DNA of 50,317 nt from a virus. How positions within the stretch are numbered: the stretch's first letter is position 1; each line of letters starts with the position of its first letter. The stretch spans positions 1 through 50,317 of IMG/VR virus record IMGVR_UViG_3300037517_002510. One strand, written 5' to 3'. The position numbers and the translations under genes are program-made. Shown piece by piece: positions 41,899 to 48,049 of this stretch. The notes beneath the pieces were generated by a model, which saw only the letters and a program-made list of their open reading frames with translations, was not told the DNA's origin and searched no databases.

Positions 41899-42225
41899 GG
41901 TGTGATGGTCCACAACGGATGTATTACTGGTCCCCCGACTGTTTGTCAAACACGAATAGTTTTACCCACCGTTGGCGTCAGGAAAAGCCGTCATTGGTGA
42001 CAGCTCCTTCTTTTGACTATTTATTGATTGAACTTCTTCTTAATCAATCAGTTATAGAAGATAGATGACAGAGTGACAGAGGTTTTAAGGAATTGACGGT
42101 CAGGGTGATGCAGTAGTAGATACACAGGATAATAGTATTGCCTCACTTCCCTAAAGGATAGGGAGGGGGGGGTGGCACCCGACACCCGTCACCCGGAGCC
42201 ACCCGCCTCGGCGCCTTCCAGACGC
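41899..42225 (-). promoter_or_regulatory. AT-rich upstream region
   Basis: About 330 bases without a gene, clearly AT-richer than the rest. It contains GTTTG-T-CAAAC (about 41941) and an inverted repeat TTGATT...AATCAA (about 42023-42046). Promoters for the leftward gene at 41898 are likely here; no single -35/-10 pair stands out. Confidence 0.5.
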
Positions 42226-42252
42226 AAAAAACCCCGGGTGGGATTCCCGGGG
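42226..42252 (-). terminator. Terminator of the replication operon
   Basis: On the minus strand CCCCGGG/CCCGGGG forms a 7-bp stem (7-base loop) followed by six T residues, 26 bases after the primase-helicase stop codon. Confidence 0.88.
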
Positions 42253-42277
42253 TCGCTGGCGCTGCCGACGCAGATGT

Positions 42278-44503
42278 TCAGCCTTGGCTTCGCAGGATGG
42301 TCCAGAGGCGCTTGGTCTTCGTTCGGCGGAAGGAATACCGGTCGGGCTGTTGGACGGCAAGGCGGGCCAGATAAACGCCAAGGCGGGCCACGTTTGAGAT
42401 GAGGTTCCGGGCGTCCCGGCTCCGGCGGCTGTCGATGAGCTTCGTTTCGAGGTCGGACGGGCTGCCCTCCCACGAGGTAATCGGGAACTCCTCCCCGCTG
42501 CTGGCGAAGATCACGTCGGAGATCAGTTCGTCGAGCTGGGTTTCCGGGGAGGTGGCACACAGCTCCTCAAGGACGGACGGGTGCTGGTAGTGCCGGAGGC
42601 CGGTCCGGGGCTCGGCTTCGGTTTCCGGGATTTCGAGCGCGTCAACGAAGGCGGCGAATGCTGGCAGCTCGGTGAGCATGCTGGCATACTCGTCGAACTC
42701 GCAGGTCCGGCCGCCCGTAAGCGGGACCACCCGGCGAATGCAGGACAGGATGATGACCTTGTCCCGCATGGACTCCTCCATCGGGGGCAGGACTTGCAGG
42801 TTTTCCGGCTCGTTGTTGAGGCAGGCGGACATCGCCCAGATCGGCCGGAGGGAGACGGCGTCCCGGCCCTTGGCGTGGCAGGACTGCTGCGGCGAGAACA
42901 GCATTGACTTGATGTTGGAGCCGAACGCCCGGCGGGAATCCATGTCGCGGCCGGGGCAGTCGTCGTCGATGACGAGGTGCTCCGCCCAGAAGTGGTCCCC
43001 GTTGAACGGGGTCTTCTCGGACATGAACGGGTAGGGCTTGGCGGACCGGCCGCCGAACAGCGGGGTGAGGATGCCCGACTGCACGTAGGTCTTGCCGCAG
43101 TTTGCCGGCCCGACGAGGACGAGCAGGTGCCCGGCCCGCCACTGACCCGTCCGGATGGCCTTCCGGCGCAGGTGGACCCATAGCAGGAACCGCCAGTATT
43201 GCGCGTCGTCGGCGCCCAGCATGTTATAGAGGAAGTTCAGGAGCCGCTGGCAGTCGCCCGGGACGGCGATGACCGGGTTGGGGTGCGTCGTGACGAGGAC
43301 GTTCTGGCCGGCGACGGGTCCGGCGCGGTGCCCGGCGAGCGGGCCGACGTAGGTCCACTTGGAGTTTTTCTGTTGGTCGGACAGCTCCCGCTCCAGCTCC
43401 GAGGTGCCGGAGTCGTCGTTGAAGGTGTCCAGCCGGCGCTCCGCCCGCAGCAGCACGCGCAGGGCGTCGAGCGTTATGGTGTTCCACTCCCCGGAGTCGG
43501 CCCGGATGCGATACTTGCCGGCGAACCGGTCGAACGTCCACTGCTCGGCGGATGCTGGCAGCGTGGGCTTGGGGGTTTTGTCCGGCGGGGGCGGCGGGGC
43601 ATCCGCCGACGCGAGGATGCCGGCGACGCTGATGTTTTCCGGAATCTCGTCGGCGATGTCCCAGCCGTCCGGAAGATCAGGGGGCAGGACGACCTGCTTG
43701 GAGCCCGGGTTCGCAGCCCGGATGAAATCCATCGCGGCCCGGCCGGGGGCGTCGTTGTCCGGCCAGAGGATGAGCTTCCGGCCACGGAGCGGGGACAGGT
43801 TGGCCTTCCGGACGGCGGCGGCCCCGCCCTGCCACGTCACGCAGACGAGGTGCGGGAACTGCTTCGCCGCGGCGTCGCAGGTTTTCTCGCCCTCCACGAC
43901 GAGCACGGTGTCGTCCGGCCGGCGGGCCAGCAGGTGCTGGTTGTAAATCGGCCTGCCCGTATTCAGGAAATCCCCAAGCCCATGCTTCCAGTGGGCATCG
44001 TTGTCGCGGTCCGGCTCCCCGCCGGACGGCGGGAAGAATCCCAGCGGCATGACATCCTTCACCTTCTTGCCGTCGGCGTTGATGCGGTCATACCGCAGCA
44101 CGTAAAGGCACGGCGTCCCGTCGGCTTCGTGATAGCACCATGCTTTTGACGGCAGCATGCTGCCCGCCCACTTTTGCAACGGGTCGAACCTCCGCGGCTT
44201 CCCGTCGCCCTTGTATTCCGGCAGCCCAAGGAACTCCCGCGCCCACTTGGCGGCCGGGCCGACCTTTGCGAAGTTCAGCGCGTTCTGGACGAGGGAGAGC
44301 AGGTCACCGCCCTTGCCGGCGGCGTGGTCGAACCACATGCCGGCCTTGGGTCCGACCAGCTCGACGATCATGCTCTCCCCCTTCTCGCCGGCCACGCTGC
44401 CGACGAACCACTGCTTGCCGCGTTGCTGTCCGTTCGGGAGCAGTTCCCGGCAGACCTCCTCGGCGCGGTCGGAAAGGAGGTCGTTCAATTCGGGAAGGGT
44501 CAT
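42278..44503 (-). CDS. Primase-helicase (TOPRIM + SF3-like)
   Basis: The start at 44503 (MTLPELNDLL) was chosen because the longer frame overlaps the upstream gene. The 741-residue protein has a TOPRIM domain ('VVEGEKT' 202-208, 'WPDND' 247-251) and a C-terminal helicase. The helicase has Walker A 'GPANCGKT' (465-472) and Walker B 'HLVIDDD' (509-515), as in D5-like and plasmid primase-helicases. With no phage DNA polymerase seen, it probably opens the origin and primes for the host replisome. Confidence 0.83.
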   Translation of the reverse strand: MTLPELNDLLSDRAEEVCRELLPNGQQRGKQWFVGSVAGEKGESMIVELVGPKAGMWFDHAAGKGGDLLSLVQNALNFAKVGPAAKWAREFLGLPEYKGDGKPRRFDPLQKWAGSMLPSKAWCYHEADGTPCLYVLRYDRINADGKKVKDVMPLGFFPPSGGEPDRDNDAHWKHGLGDFLNTGRPIYNQHLLARRPDDTVLVVEGEKTCDAAAKQFPHLVCVTWQGGAAAVRKANLSPLRGRKLILWPDNDAPGRAAMDFIRAANPGSKQVVLPPDLPDGWDIADEIPENISVAGILASADAPPPPPDKTPKPTLPASAEQWTFDRFAGKYRIRADSGEWNTITLDALRVLLRAERRLDTFNDDSGTSELERELSDQQKNSKWTYVGPLAGHRAGPVAGQNVLVTTHPNPVIAVPGDCQRLLNFLYNMLGADDAQYWRFLLWVHLRRKAIRTGQWRAGHLLVLVGPANCGKTYVQSGILTPLFGGRSAKPYPFMSEKTPFNGDHFWAEHLVIDDDCPGRDMDSRRAFGSNIKSMLFSPQQSCHAKGRDAVSLRPIWAMSACLNNEPENLQVLPPMEESMRDKVIILSCIRRVVPLTGGRTCEFDEYASMLTELPAFAAFVDALEIPETEAEPRTGLRHYQHPSVLEELCATSPETQLDELISDVIFASSGEEFPITSWEGSPSDLETKLIDSRRSRDARNLISNVARLGVYLARLAVQQPDRYSFRRTKTKRLWTILRSQG

Positions 44504-44519
44504 GCGTTCGGGGTGTGGG

Positions 44520-44765
44520 TCAGGTGTGCTTGGTTGATGTGGCGTGGATGCTCCGCCAGTCGGAAAGGTTGTGCTCGGCGACCACGTTGCCCGGGTTCGG
44601 GACGAGTCGGCAATAGAATCCCGGCATCGTGGACCATGCCCCGGGGTCGGAGACGGTGATGGCGGAGACGTTGGAATGTTCGTTGGCCGCCCACAGGTAG
44701 AAACCCGGGGAGGTGGGGTTTTCCCGGTCAAGCCGGACGCCGTTCCAGATGAGGTATGTGTTCAT
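44520..44765 (-). CDS. Small hypothetical protein
   Basis: The ATG at 44765 (MNTYLIWNGV) gives 81 residues with many Trp and Asn, 'SPGFYLWAANEHSN' and 'TMPGFYCRLVPNPG', suggesting a small beta domain. It is 16 bases upstream of the primase-helicase gene. It is not recognised. Confidence 0.62.
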   Translation of the reverse strand: MNTYLIWNGVRLDRENPTSPGFYLWAANEHSNVSAITVSDPGAWSTMPGFYCRLVPNPGNVVAEHNLSDWRSIHATSTKHT

Positions 44766-44830
44766 GGTATTTGAAAAAACCCGGGCAGGACGACGGTAAC
44801 TGTCCAAGGTTGTCGCCGCTCGGCCCGGTC

Positions 44831-44899
44831 ACCCCTCACACGAGGGGTGGAAAGTGGTTGGTGGTGGTCTGTTATCCGTTCGCGCCGCAATTTTGCGGC
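44831..44899 (-). other. Two hairpins after the cassette region
   Basis: ACCCCTC-ACA-C-GAGGGGT (44831-44848) and GCCGCAA-TT-TTGCGGC (44884-44899) are perfect stems in the 145-base gap. The second follows the methyltransferase stop by 11 bases and may be the remnant of a terminal attC or a weak terminator. Confidence 0.6.
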
Positions 44900-44910
44900 T
44901 CACTCAACTG

Positions 44911-45549
44911 TTAGACCTCGTTACCCCACACGTCCCATCCGTCGCGTTTCCGACGGGCGAACATTTCGAGATACGGGCCGGGTGATACACTCTCCACGAG
45001 TCTTTGGAAGGCTTCCGGCTTGCGGGAGTGTTTTGGGCCGGTGTCCTTTTCTGGCCGCGTCCAGTTCCACCACGTCGAGTCCACACGCTGCTTGGCGATG
45101 TCGAGTCCACGGCGGCAGAACAGGACGTGCTCGGTTGTCTGGACGAACGCGCCACCGAAGCCGAGGCCGCGAGGCGTCTTTGCCCATGTGAGCAGCGCGA
45201 CGGGTCGGAAGCTCCAAGCGCGGGCGAGCGCGTAGGTTTGTTCGATGTAGGCATTGATTGTCCAGATGTAGAGGTGTGCATTTTCGGCGGCGGCGTCGGC
45301 GACTGGCAGAGCTTTGATTTCATCGAGCGTCATTGTGTTGTAGTTCATCGCTGCTGGCGTCCACGTCCCTTTCGGGCTTCCTGTCGAGGCTCTTTCAGCG
45401 CGGCGTGTGTCCTCTCCGAATTTCACATCCCACGGCGGGTCAGCGACGATGGTTGAGTATTCGCCCACGAGGTCTAACAACGCGCTGGAGCGAACGGGGA
45501 TGAGCGCGGGCACGTCCTCGTTGCAATCGGTTGTCATTGGCGCGCTCAT
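44911..45549 (-). CDS. MT-A70-type adenine methyltransferase (cassette C)
   Basis: The 212-residue protein belongs to the MT-A70-like DNA adenine methylase group: 'TIVADPPWDV' (catalytic DPPW, about 37-40), 'AHLYIWTINAYIE' , 'TEHVLFCRRG', and the terminal 'EMFARRKRDGWDVWGNEV'. It would transfer a methyl group from SAM to adenine N6. The first 25 or so residues are translated from an attC-like site. The stop codon lies inside GTCTAAC (44909-44915), a canonical integron core. Likely roles are protection from restriction or host reprogramming. Confidence 0.85.
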   Translation of the reverse strand: MSAPMTTDCNEDVPALIPVRSSALLDLVGEYSTIVADPPWDVKFGEDTRRAERASTGSPKGTWTPAAMNYNTMTLDEIKALPVADAAAENAHLYIWTINAYIEQTYALARAWSFRPVALLTWAKTPRGLGFGGAFVQTTEHVLFCRRGLDIAKQRVDSTWWNWTRPEKDTGPKHSRKPEAFQRLVESVSPGPYLEMFARRKRDGWDVWGNEV

Positions 45550-45576
45550 CCCCGTCGCTCAGCTTGGTCGTTCGAC
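45472..45576 (-). mobile_element. attC-like integron site 1
   Basis: On the minus strand the element opens with GTCGAAC (45576-45570) and closes with GTTAGAC (45478-45472), a perfect GTTRRRY core. Between them the arms 45488-45508 and 45541-45560 pair over 20 bp with one unpaired base, around a 32-base loop. Single extra-helical bases and conserved ends with variable arms are the hallmark of attC sites. It spans the junction of the two methyltransferase genes. Confidence 0.78.
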
Positions 45577-46193
45577 ATTTCTACATCGCTGGCGATTTCG
45601 TTGCCCCATGCGGACCAGCCGAGTCGGCGGGTTCGAGCGAACATTTCCAGACGTGGGCCGGGTGATACTCGCTCAACGAGGTCGTAGAACGCATCCGGCT
45701 TTTCAGAGTGTCGGCCACGCGGCCAGTTGAAGTATGTGCCGCCAGTTGTTGCCGCCACACGCCCGCCCGACCCGAATGGGTTGCCCTCGCGCCTTCCCTT
45801 GCGGCACACCAAGACGTGCTCCGTGTTGCACTGGAAGCGACCGACACCGAGGCCGGGCTTGCACCATGTCAGCATCGTTGCCACTTCATCGAATCCCCAC
45901 GCCTTTGCCACCATGTAGCCCCAGTCCACATGCTGCGTCAGCACCCACAGCCACAGGTGGCATTGTGGCGCGGCGGGCGGAGACAGTTTGCAGATGTCAT
46001 CCAGTAGCATCGTCGGGTAGTGCTTTTGAGGCCCAGCCTTGTCCACCGTTGCGCGGCGTGGGTTGTCCGCGTGCAGAGAGGGACGCCAAGGAGGGTCTGC
46101 GACGATACAACGAAAAGCCGAACAAGGCGCTGCACCTAATGACTGCCCCGCCACGTCTGCCGCGAGTTCGAGAGTCTGATTGAGGGCAGTCAT
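45546..46193 (-). CDS. MT-A70-type adenine methyltransferase (cassette B)
   Basis: The 215-residue protein is a diverged relative of cassette C: 'CIVADPPWRP' (about 30-39), 'HLWLWVLTQHVDWG', 'NTEHVLVCRKGRRE' and 'EMFARTRRLGWSAWGNEI'. It extends beyond the domain by 'SDVEMSNDQAERRG', which is translated attC sequence. The start codon also lies in the upstream attC. Start and stop overlap the neighbours as ATGA. It probably methylates adenine in a different sequence context from its sister. Confidence 0.85.
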   Translation of the reverse strand: MTALNQTLELAADVAGQSLGAAPCSAFRCIVADPPWRPSLHADNPRRATVDKAGPQKHYPTMLLDDICKLSPPAAPQCHLWLWVLTQHVDWGYMVAKAWGFDEVATMLTWCKPGLGVGRFQCNTEHVLVCRKGRREGNPFGSGGRVAATTGGTYFNWPRGRHSEKPDAFYDLVERVSPGPRLEMFARTRRLGWSAWGNEIASDVEMSNDQAERRG

Positions 46194-46214
46194 AGGTGAG
46201 CTTGGTCGTTCGAC
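46117..46214 (-). mobile_element. attC-like integron site 2
   Basis: On the minus strand it opens with GTCGAACGACCAAGCT, the same 16 bases as site 1, and closes with AGCGCCTTGTTCGGC. The arms CACCTAATGACTGCCC (46133-46148) and GGGCAGTCATAGGTG (46184-46198) pair fully except for one bulged base, around a 35-base loop. The R' core GTTCGGC differs from GTTRRRY at one base. Confidence 0.75.
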
Positions 46215-46462
46215 ATCATCCGCCAGCCACTATCTTTGAGTGGCGCGTAGCAGTTCATTGCCGGGTGTGTGCAGTCCGTGAGATACCAGCCTAACAGTCC
46301 ACGCAGTTTTGCTGTCCGCGTTCCAATGAAGTTCGGATGCGTGATTTCCACTTCCACGTCTTGCGGCGGGAAGGTTTCAGTTGTCCGATGCCATGCCGAA
46401 CAAGGCGCTGGAGCACAACTGCCGCCCCGCGCTTTTGTTTCTAGTATTTGTGTTGAGTTCAT
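46190..46462 (-). CDS. Hypothetical protein (cassette A)
   Basis: The 90-residue protein has a small folded part ('VEVEITHPNFIGTRTAKLRG', 'GWYLTDCTHP', 'NCYAPLKDSGWR') similar in style to short cassette-borne and phage proteins that fold around Trp and Cys. The first 25 residues are encoded by a half attC and the last eight (MSNDQAHL) by attC site 2. It has no known function. Confidence 0.68.
   Translation of the reverse strand: MNSTQILETKARGGSCAPAPCSAWHRTTETFPPQDVEVEITHPNFIGTRTAKLRGLLGWYLTDCTHPAMNCYAPLKDSGWRMMSNDQAHL
46395..46433 (-). mobile_element. Half attC site (R'/L' side only)
   Basis: On the minus strand this ends in CTCCAGCGCCTTGTTCGGC, matching the closing half of sites 1 and 2, with an arm (46410-46431) that has no partner upstream. 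The left half was lost, presumably when the array joined the phage genome. Confidence 0.6.
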
Positions 46463-46659
46463 ACGTTTTTGGTGTCGTCCACGGTCGCCGTCGGCCCGCC
46501 GTCGCTGACCTTATCGTTCTCCCCCGCGCACTCCGCGCAAAGGTTGTCGCCGACGCAGTTCAGGTGCCGGCGCCATGCCGTCCGCTGCCGTTCGTCCTCG
46601 CGGCACAGCTCGTCGGCAATCGGGTCGGTGTCCTCGATGGGCTCGGGTTCGGGTTTCAC
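46459..46659 (-). CDS. Small Cys-containing protein
   Basis: A GTG at 46659 overlapping the previous stop gives 66 residues; an ATG at 46686 is the alternative. The acidic N-terminus is followed by 'ELCREDE', 'LNCVGDNLCAECAGEND', a possible zinc site. Its stop overlaps the cassette A start. Confidence 0.6.
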   Translation of the reverse strand: MKPEPEPIEDTDPIADELCREDERQRTAWRRHLNCVGDNLCAECAGENDKVSDGGPTATVDDTKNV

Positions 46660-46895
46660 GGCTTTCCCTTTTTGGCTTGGTCCCATTCTTCAACCGCCAC
46701 CTCGTCTTCCGTGAATACGGATTCACGCAGTCGGAAGGCAATCTCATCCCCCGCCGACTCCAGCCGGCGGATGCGCTCGCGGGCCGCGGCCAGCTCGCGT
46801 TCGAGTTGCTCAAACGATTTGGCCGCAACCACCCAGCCGCCATTGTCCGACCAAAACTTTTCCGTATCAGTCCTCGGTGTTGGTGTGTCGCTCAT
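46656..46895 (-). CDS. Small coiled-coil protein, family copy
   Basis: The 79-residue protein starts MSDTPTPRTDTEKF and has the block 'ELAAARERIRRLESAGDE', then a C-terminal 'WDQAKKGKP'. It is a paralog of the genes at 47113 and 47831. GGAGGT precedes the start. Such 'TPRT' proteins are common in phage early regions, with unknown function. Confidence 0.72.
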   Translation of the reverse strand: MSDTPTPRTDTEKFWSDNGGWVVAAKSFEQLERELAAARERIRRLESAGDEIAFRLRESVFTEDEVAVEEWDQAKKGKP

Positions 46896-47116
46896 TTCAA
46901 CCTCCGTTCCGCGTCTTCGATCATCGCAACCAACTGTTTCGCGTTATCAAATGCCCAACGCTCGGTTTTGATCGTGAAGTATTTTCCAGCGCCTCCGTCG
47001 TGAGATTCGATTTCGATGTATTGGCCAATCGTGCTGTCGTCGCAGCAGTCGTTTTCCTGCCCATAGGTCAGTTGCCCGGCTTCCATGACCGGCTCTTTTT
47101 TTGGTGTGTCGCTCAT
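46892..47116 (-). CDS. Small MSDTP-starting protein
   Basis: The ATG at 47116 overlaps the previous stop (74 residues); an upstream ATG at 47143 is less likely. It shares the MSDTP start with its neighbours, but the body differs ('IGQYIEIESHDGGAGKYFTI', 'AKQLVAMIEDAERRL'). This suggests domain exchange behind a conserved translation start. The ribosome-binding site is AAGGAGG. Confidence 0.65.
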   Translation of the reverse strand: MSDTPKKEPVMEAGQLTYGQENDCCDDSTIGQYIEIESHDGGAGKYFTIKTERWAFDNAKQLVAMIEDAERRLK

Positions 47117-47325
47117 GCTTTTGCCTCCTTGGCTTTGGTCCATTGGTGAGTTTGTAACGTCGGGTGGTGAAATTGCTGGAATAACGCATCCCCCGCCTGC
47201 TCCAGCCGGCGGATGCGCCCGTTGGCCGCGGCTAGCTCGCGTTCGAGTTGGCGGGCGAAGTCAACGGAGACGCGCCCTGTTCCAAATTGCGCCTCATTGG
47301 TCCTTGGTGTTGGTGTGTCGCTCAT
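47113..47325 (-). CDS. Small coiled-coil protein, family copy
   Basis: The start at 47325 has a strong AGGAGGAGG site. The 70-residue product reads MSDTPTPRTNEAQF, then 'FARQLERELAAANGRIRRLEQAGD' (in part) and 'WTKAKEAKA'. It is a paralog of the gene at 46656. Its stop overlaps the next start. Confidence 0.72.
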   Translation of the reverse strand: MSDTPTPRTNEAQFGTGRVSVDFARQLERELAAANGRIRRLEQAGDALFQQFHHPTLQTHQWTKAKEAKA

Positions 47326-47474
47326 TCCTCCTCCTGTTGGTTCATTTCCCATTCCTTTGCCTCCAGCCACGCGATGCGCTGCTGCTCCGGGGTCGGCGTG
47401 CTGATTCCGCAGAGCACCCCCAGCCGCTCCTCGTAGCGGTATCTCGCCTCGGGTTGCAACGTGTCAGGGTCCAT
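47322..47474 (-). CDS. 50-residue acidic protein
   Basis: This short ORF starts 15 bases after the nuclease stop and ends overlapping the next ATG. The product begins MDPDTLQPEARYRYEERLG and ends with a Glu-rich helix (NQQEEE). Tight coupling on both sides and a plausible amphipathic composition support a real gene. Confidence 0.6.
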   Translation of the reverse strand: MDPDTLQPEARYRYEERLGVLCGISTPTPEQQRIAWLEAKEWEMNQQEEE

Positions 47475-47478
47475 GTAA

Positions 47479-47498
47479 GTCAATGTATGTCACCTTAA
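47479..47498 (-). repeat. Dispersed 20-bp repeat, copy 2
   Basis: TTAAGGTGACATACATTGAC on the minus strand is identical to 36184-36203 on the plus strand. Here it covers the last codons and stop of the nuclease gene and leads into the start at 47474. Confidence 0.6.
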
Positions 47499-47834
47499 GT
47501 CTAGGTTGTCAACCCCGTCCGCCCGGACGGCGATTCCCCCGTGCTCCCGGACCACGCGCATCCATGTCTCTTGGTTCGGCCGGAGCCCCTTTCCCGGGCG
47601 CTTTACCTCGACGGACAGGAACACGGCGAGCTTGGTCCCCACCATGTCCGGGGTGACCGTCACGGACTTCCACCCGATGAGGTCGCCGGAACCGGGATGC
47701 AGCCCCATCGTGACGGGCCGGTGGTTGGGCGGCTCGCCGACGAAGCCGAAGCCGACTTGGTTGCGGAACACGCGCACGTCCGTCCGGCCGCCGAGGGCAC
47801 GCATGACGACGGCTTGGATTTGGGCTTCGGTCAT
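47490..47834 (-). CDS. VRR-NUC domain nuclease
   Basis: The ATG at 47834 overlaps the previous stop; a start at 47855 would read the same junction in another frame. The 114-residue protein is a stand-alone VRR-NUC fold: 'EAQIQAVVMRALG' , 'VFRNQVGFGF', the catalytic 'GSGDLIGW' and 'FLSVEVKRPGKG' (D...E-x-K). Phage VRR-NUC enzymes cut branched DNA, and this one lies beside a helicase. Confidence 0.85.
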   Translation of the reverse strand: MTEAQIQAVVMRALGGRTDVRVFRNQVGFGFVGEPPNHRPVTMGLHPGSGDLIGWKSVTVTPDMVGTKLAVFLSVEVKRPGKGLRPNQETWMRVVREHGGIAVRADGVDNLDLR

Positions 47835-48049
47835 GGGTTCCTTAGCTTGGTCCATGCGGCGACCGCCCGGAGCGACCGGACGATAAAGCTGCCATCATCG
47901 GTAGCCGTCGTCCCGATTCCATTGGCAACTCGCGCCACCTCGTCGCCGGCCTGCTCAAGCTGCGTGATGCGGTCCTCCATTCGCTTCACTTCCTCAACCA
48001 CCCAAGGGGCGGCTTCACAGTTCGGCCGGATTCGTTCTGATAAGCTCAT
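47831..48049 (-). CDS. Small coiled-coil protein, family copy
   Basis: The 72-residue protein (MSLSERIRPN) carries 'VKRMEDRITQLEQAGDEVARV' (in part) and a C-terminal 'AWTKLRNP'. It is a third relative of the genes at 46656 and 47113. Both ends overlap neighbouring genes by ATGA. Confidence 0.68.
   Translation of the reverse strand: MSLSERIRPNCEAAPWVVEEVKRMEDRITQLEQAGDEVARVANGIGTTATDDGSFIVRSLRAVAAWTKLRNP

Noticed and set aside
44504-44731. N-terminal extension of the primase-helicase
   Set aside because: The extension is Pro/Ser/Thr-rich and overlaps a better gene in another frame.
44884-44915. Complete terminal attC after cassette C
   Set aside because: The GTCTAAC core and a hairpin are present, but no GTTRRRY partner was found, so it is recorded only as a possible remnant.
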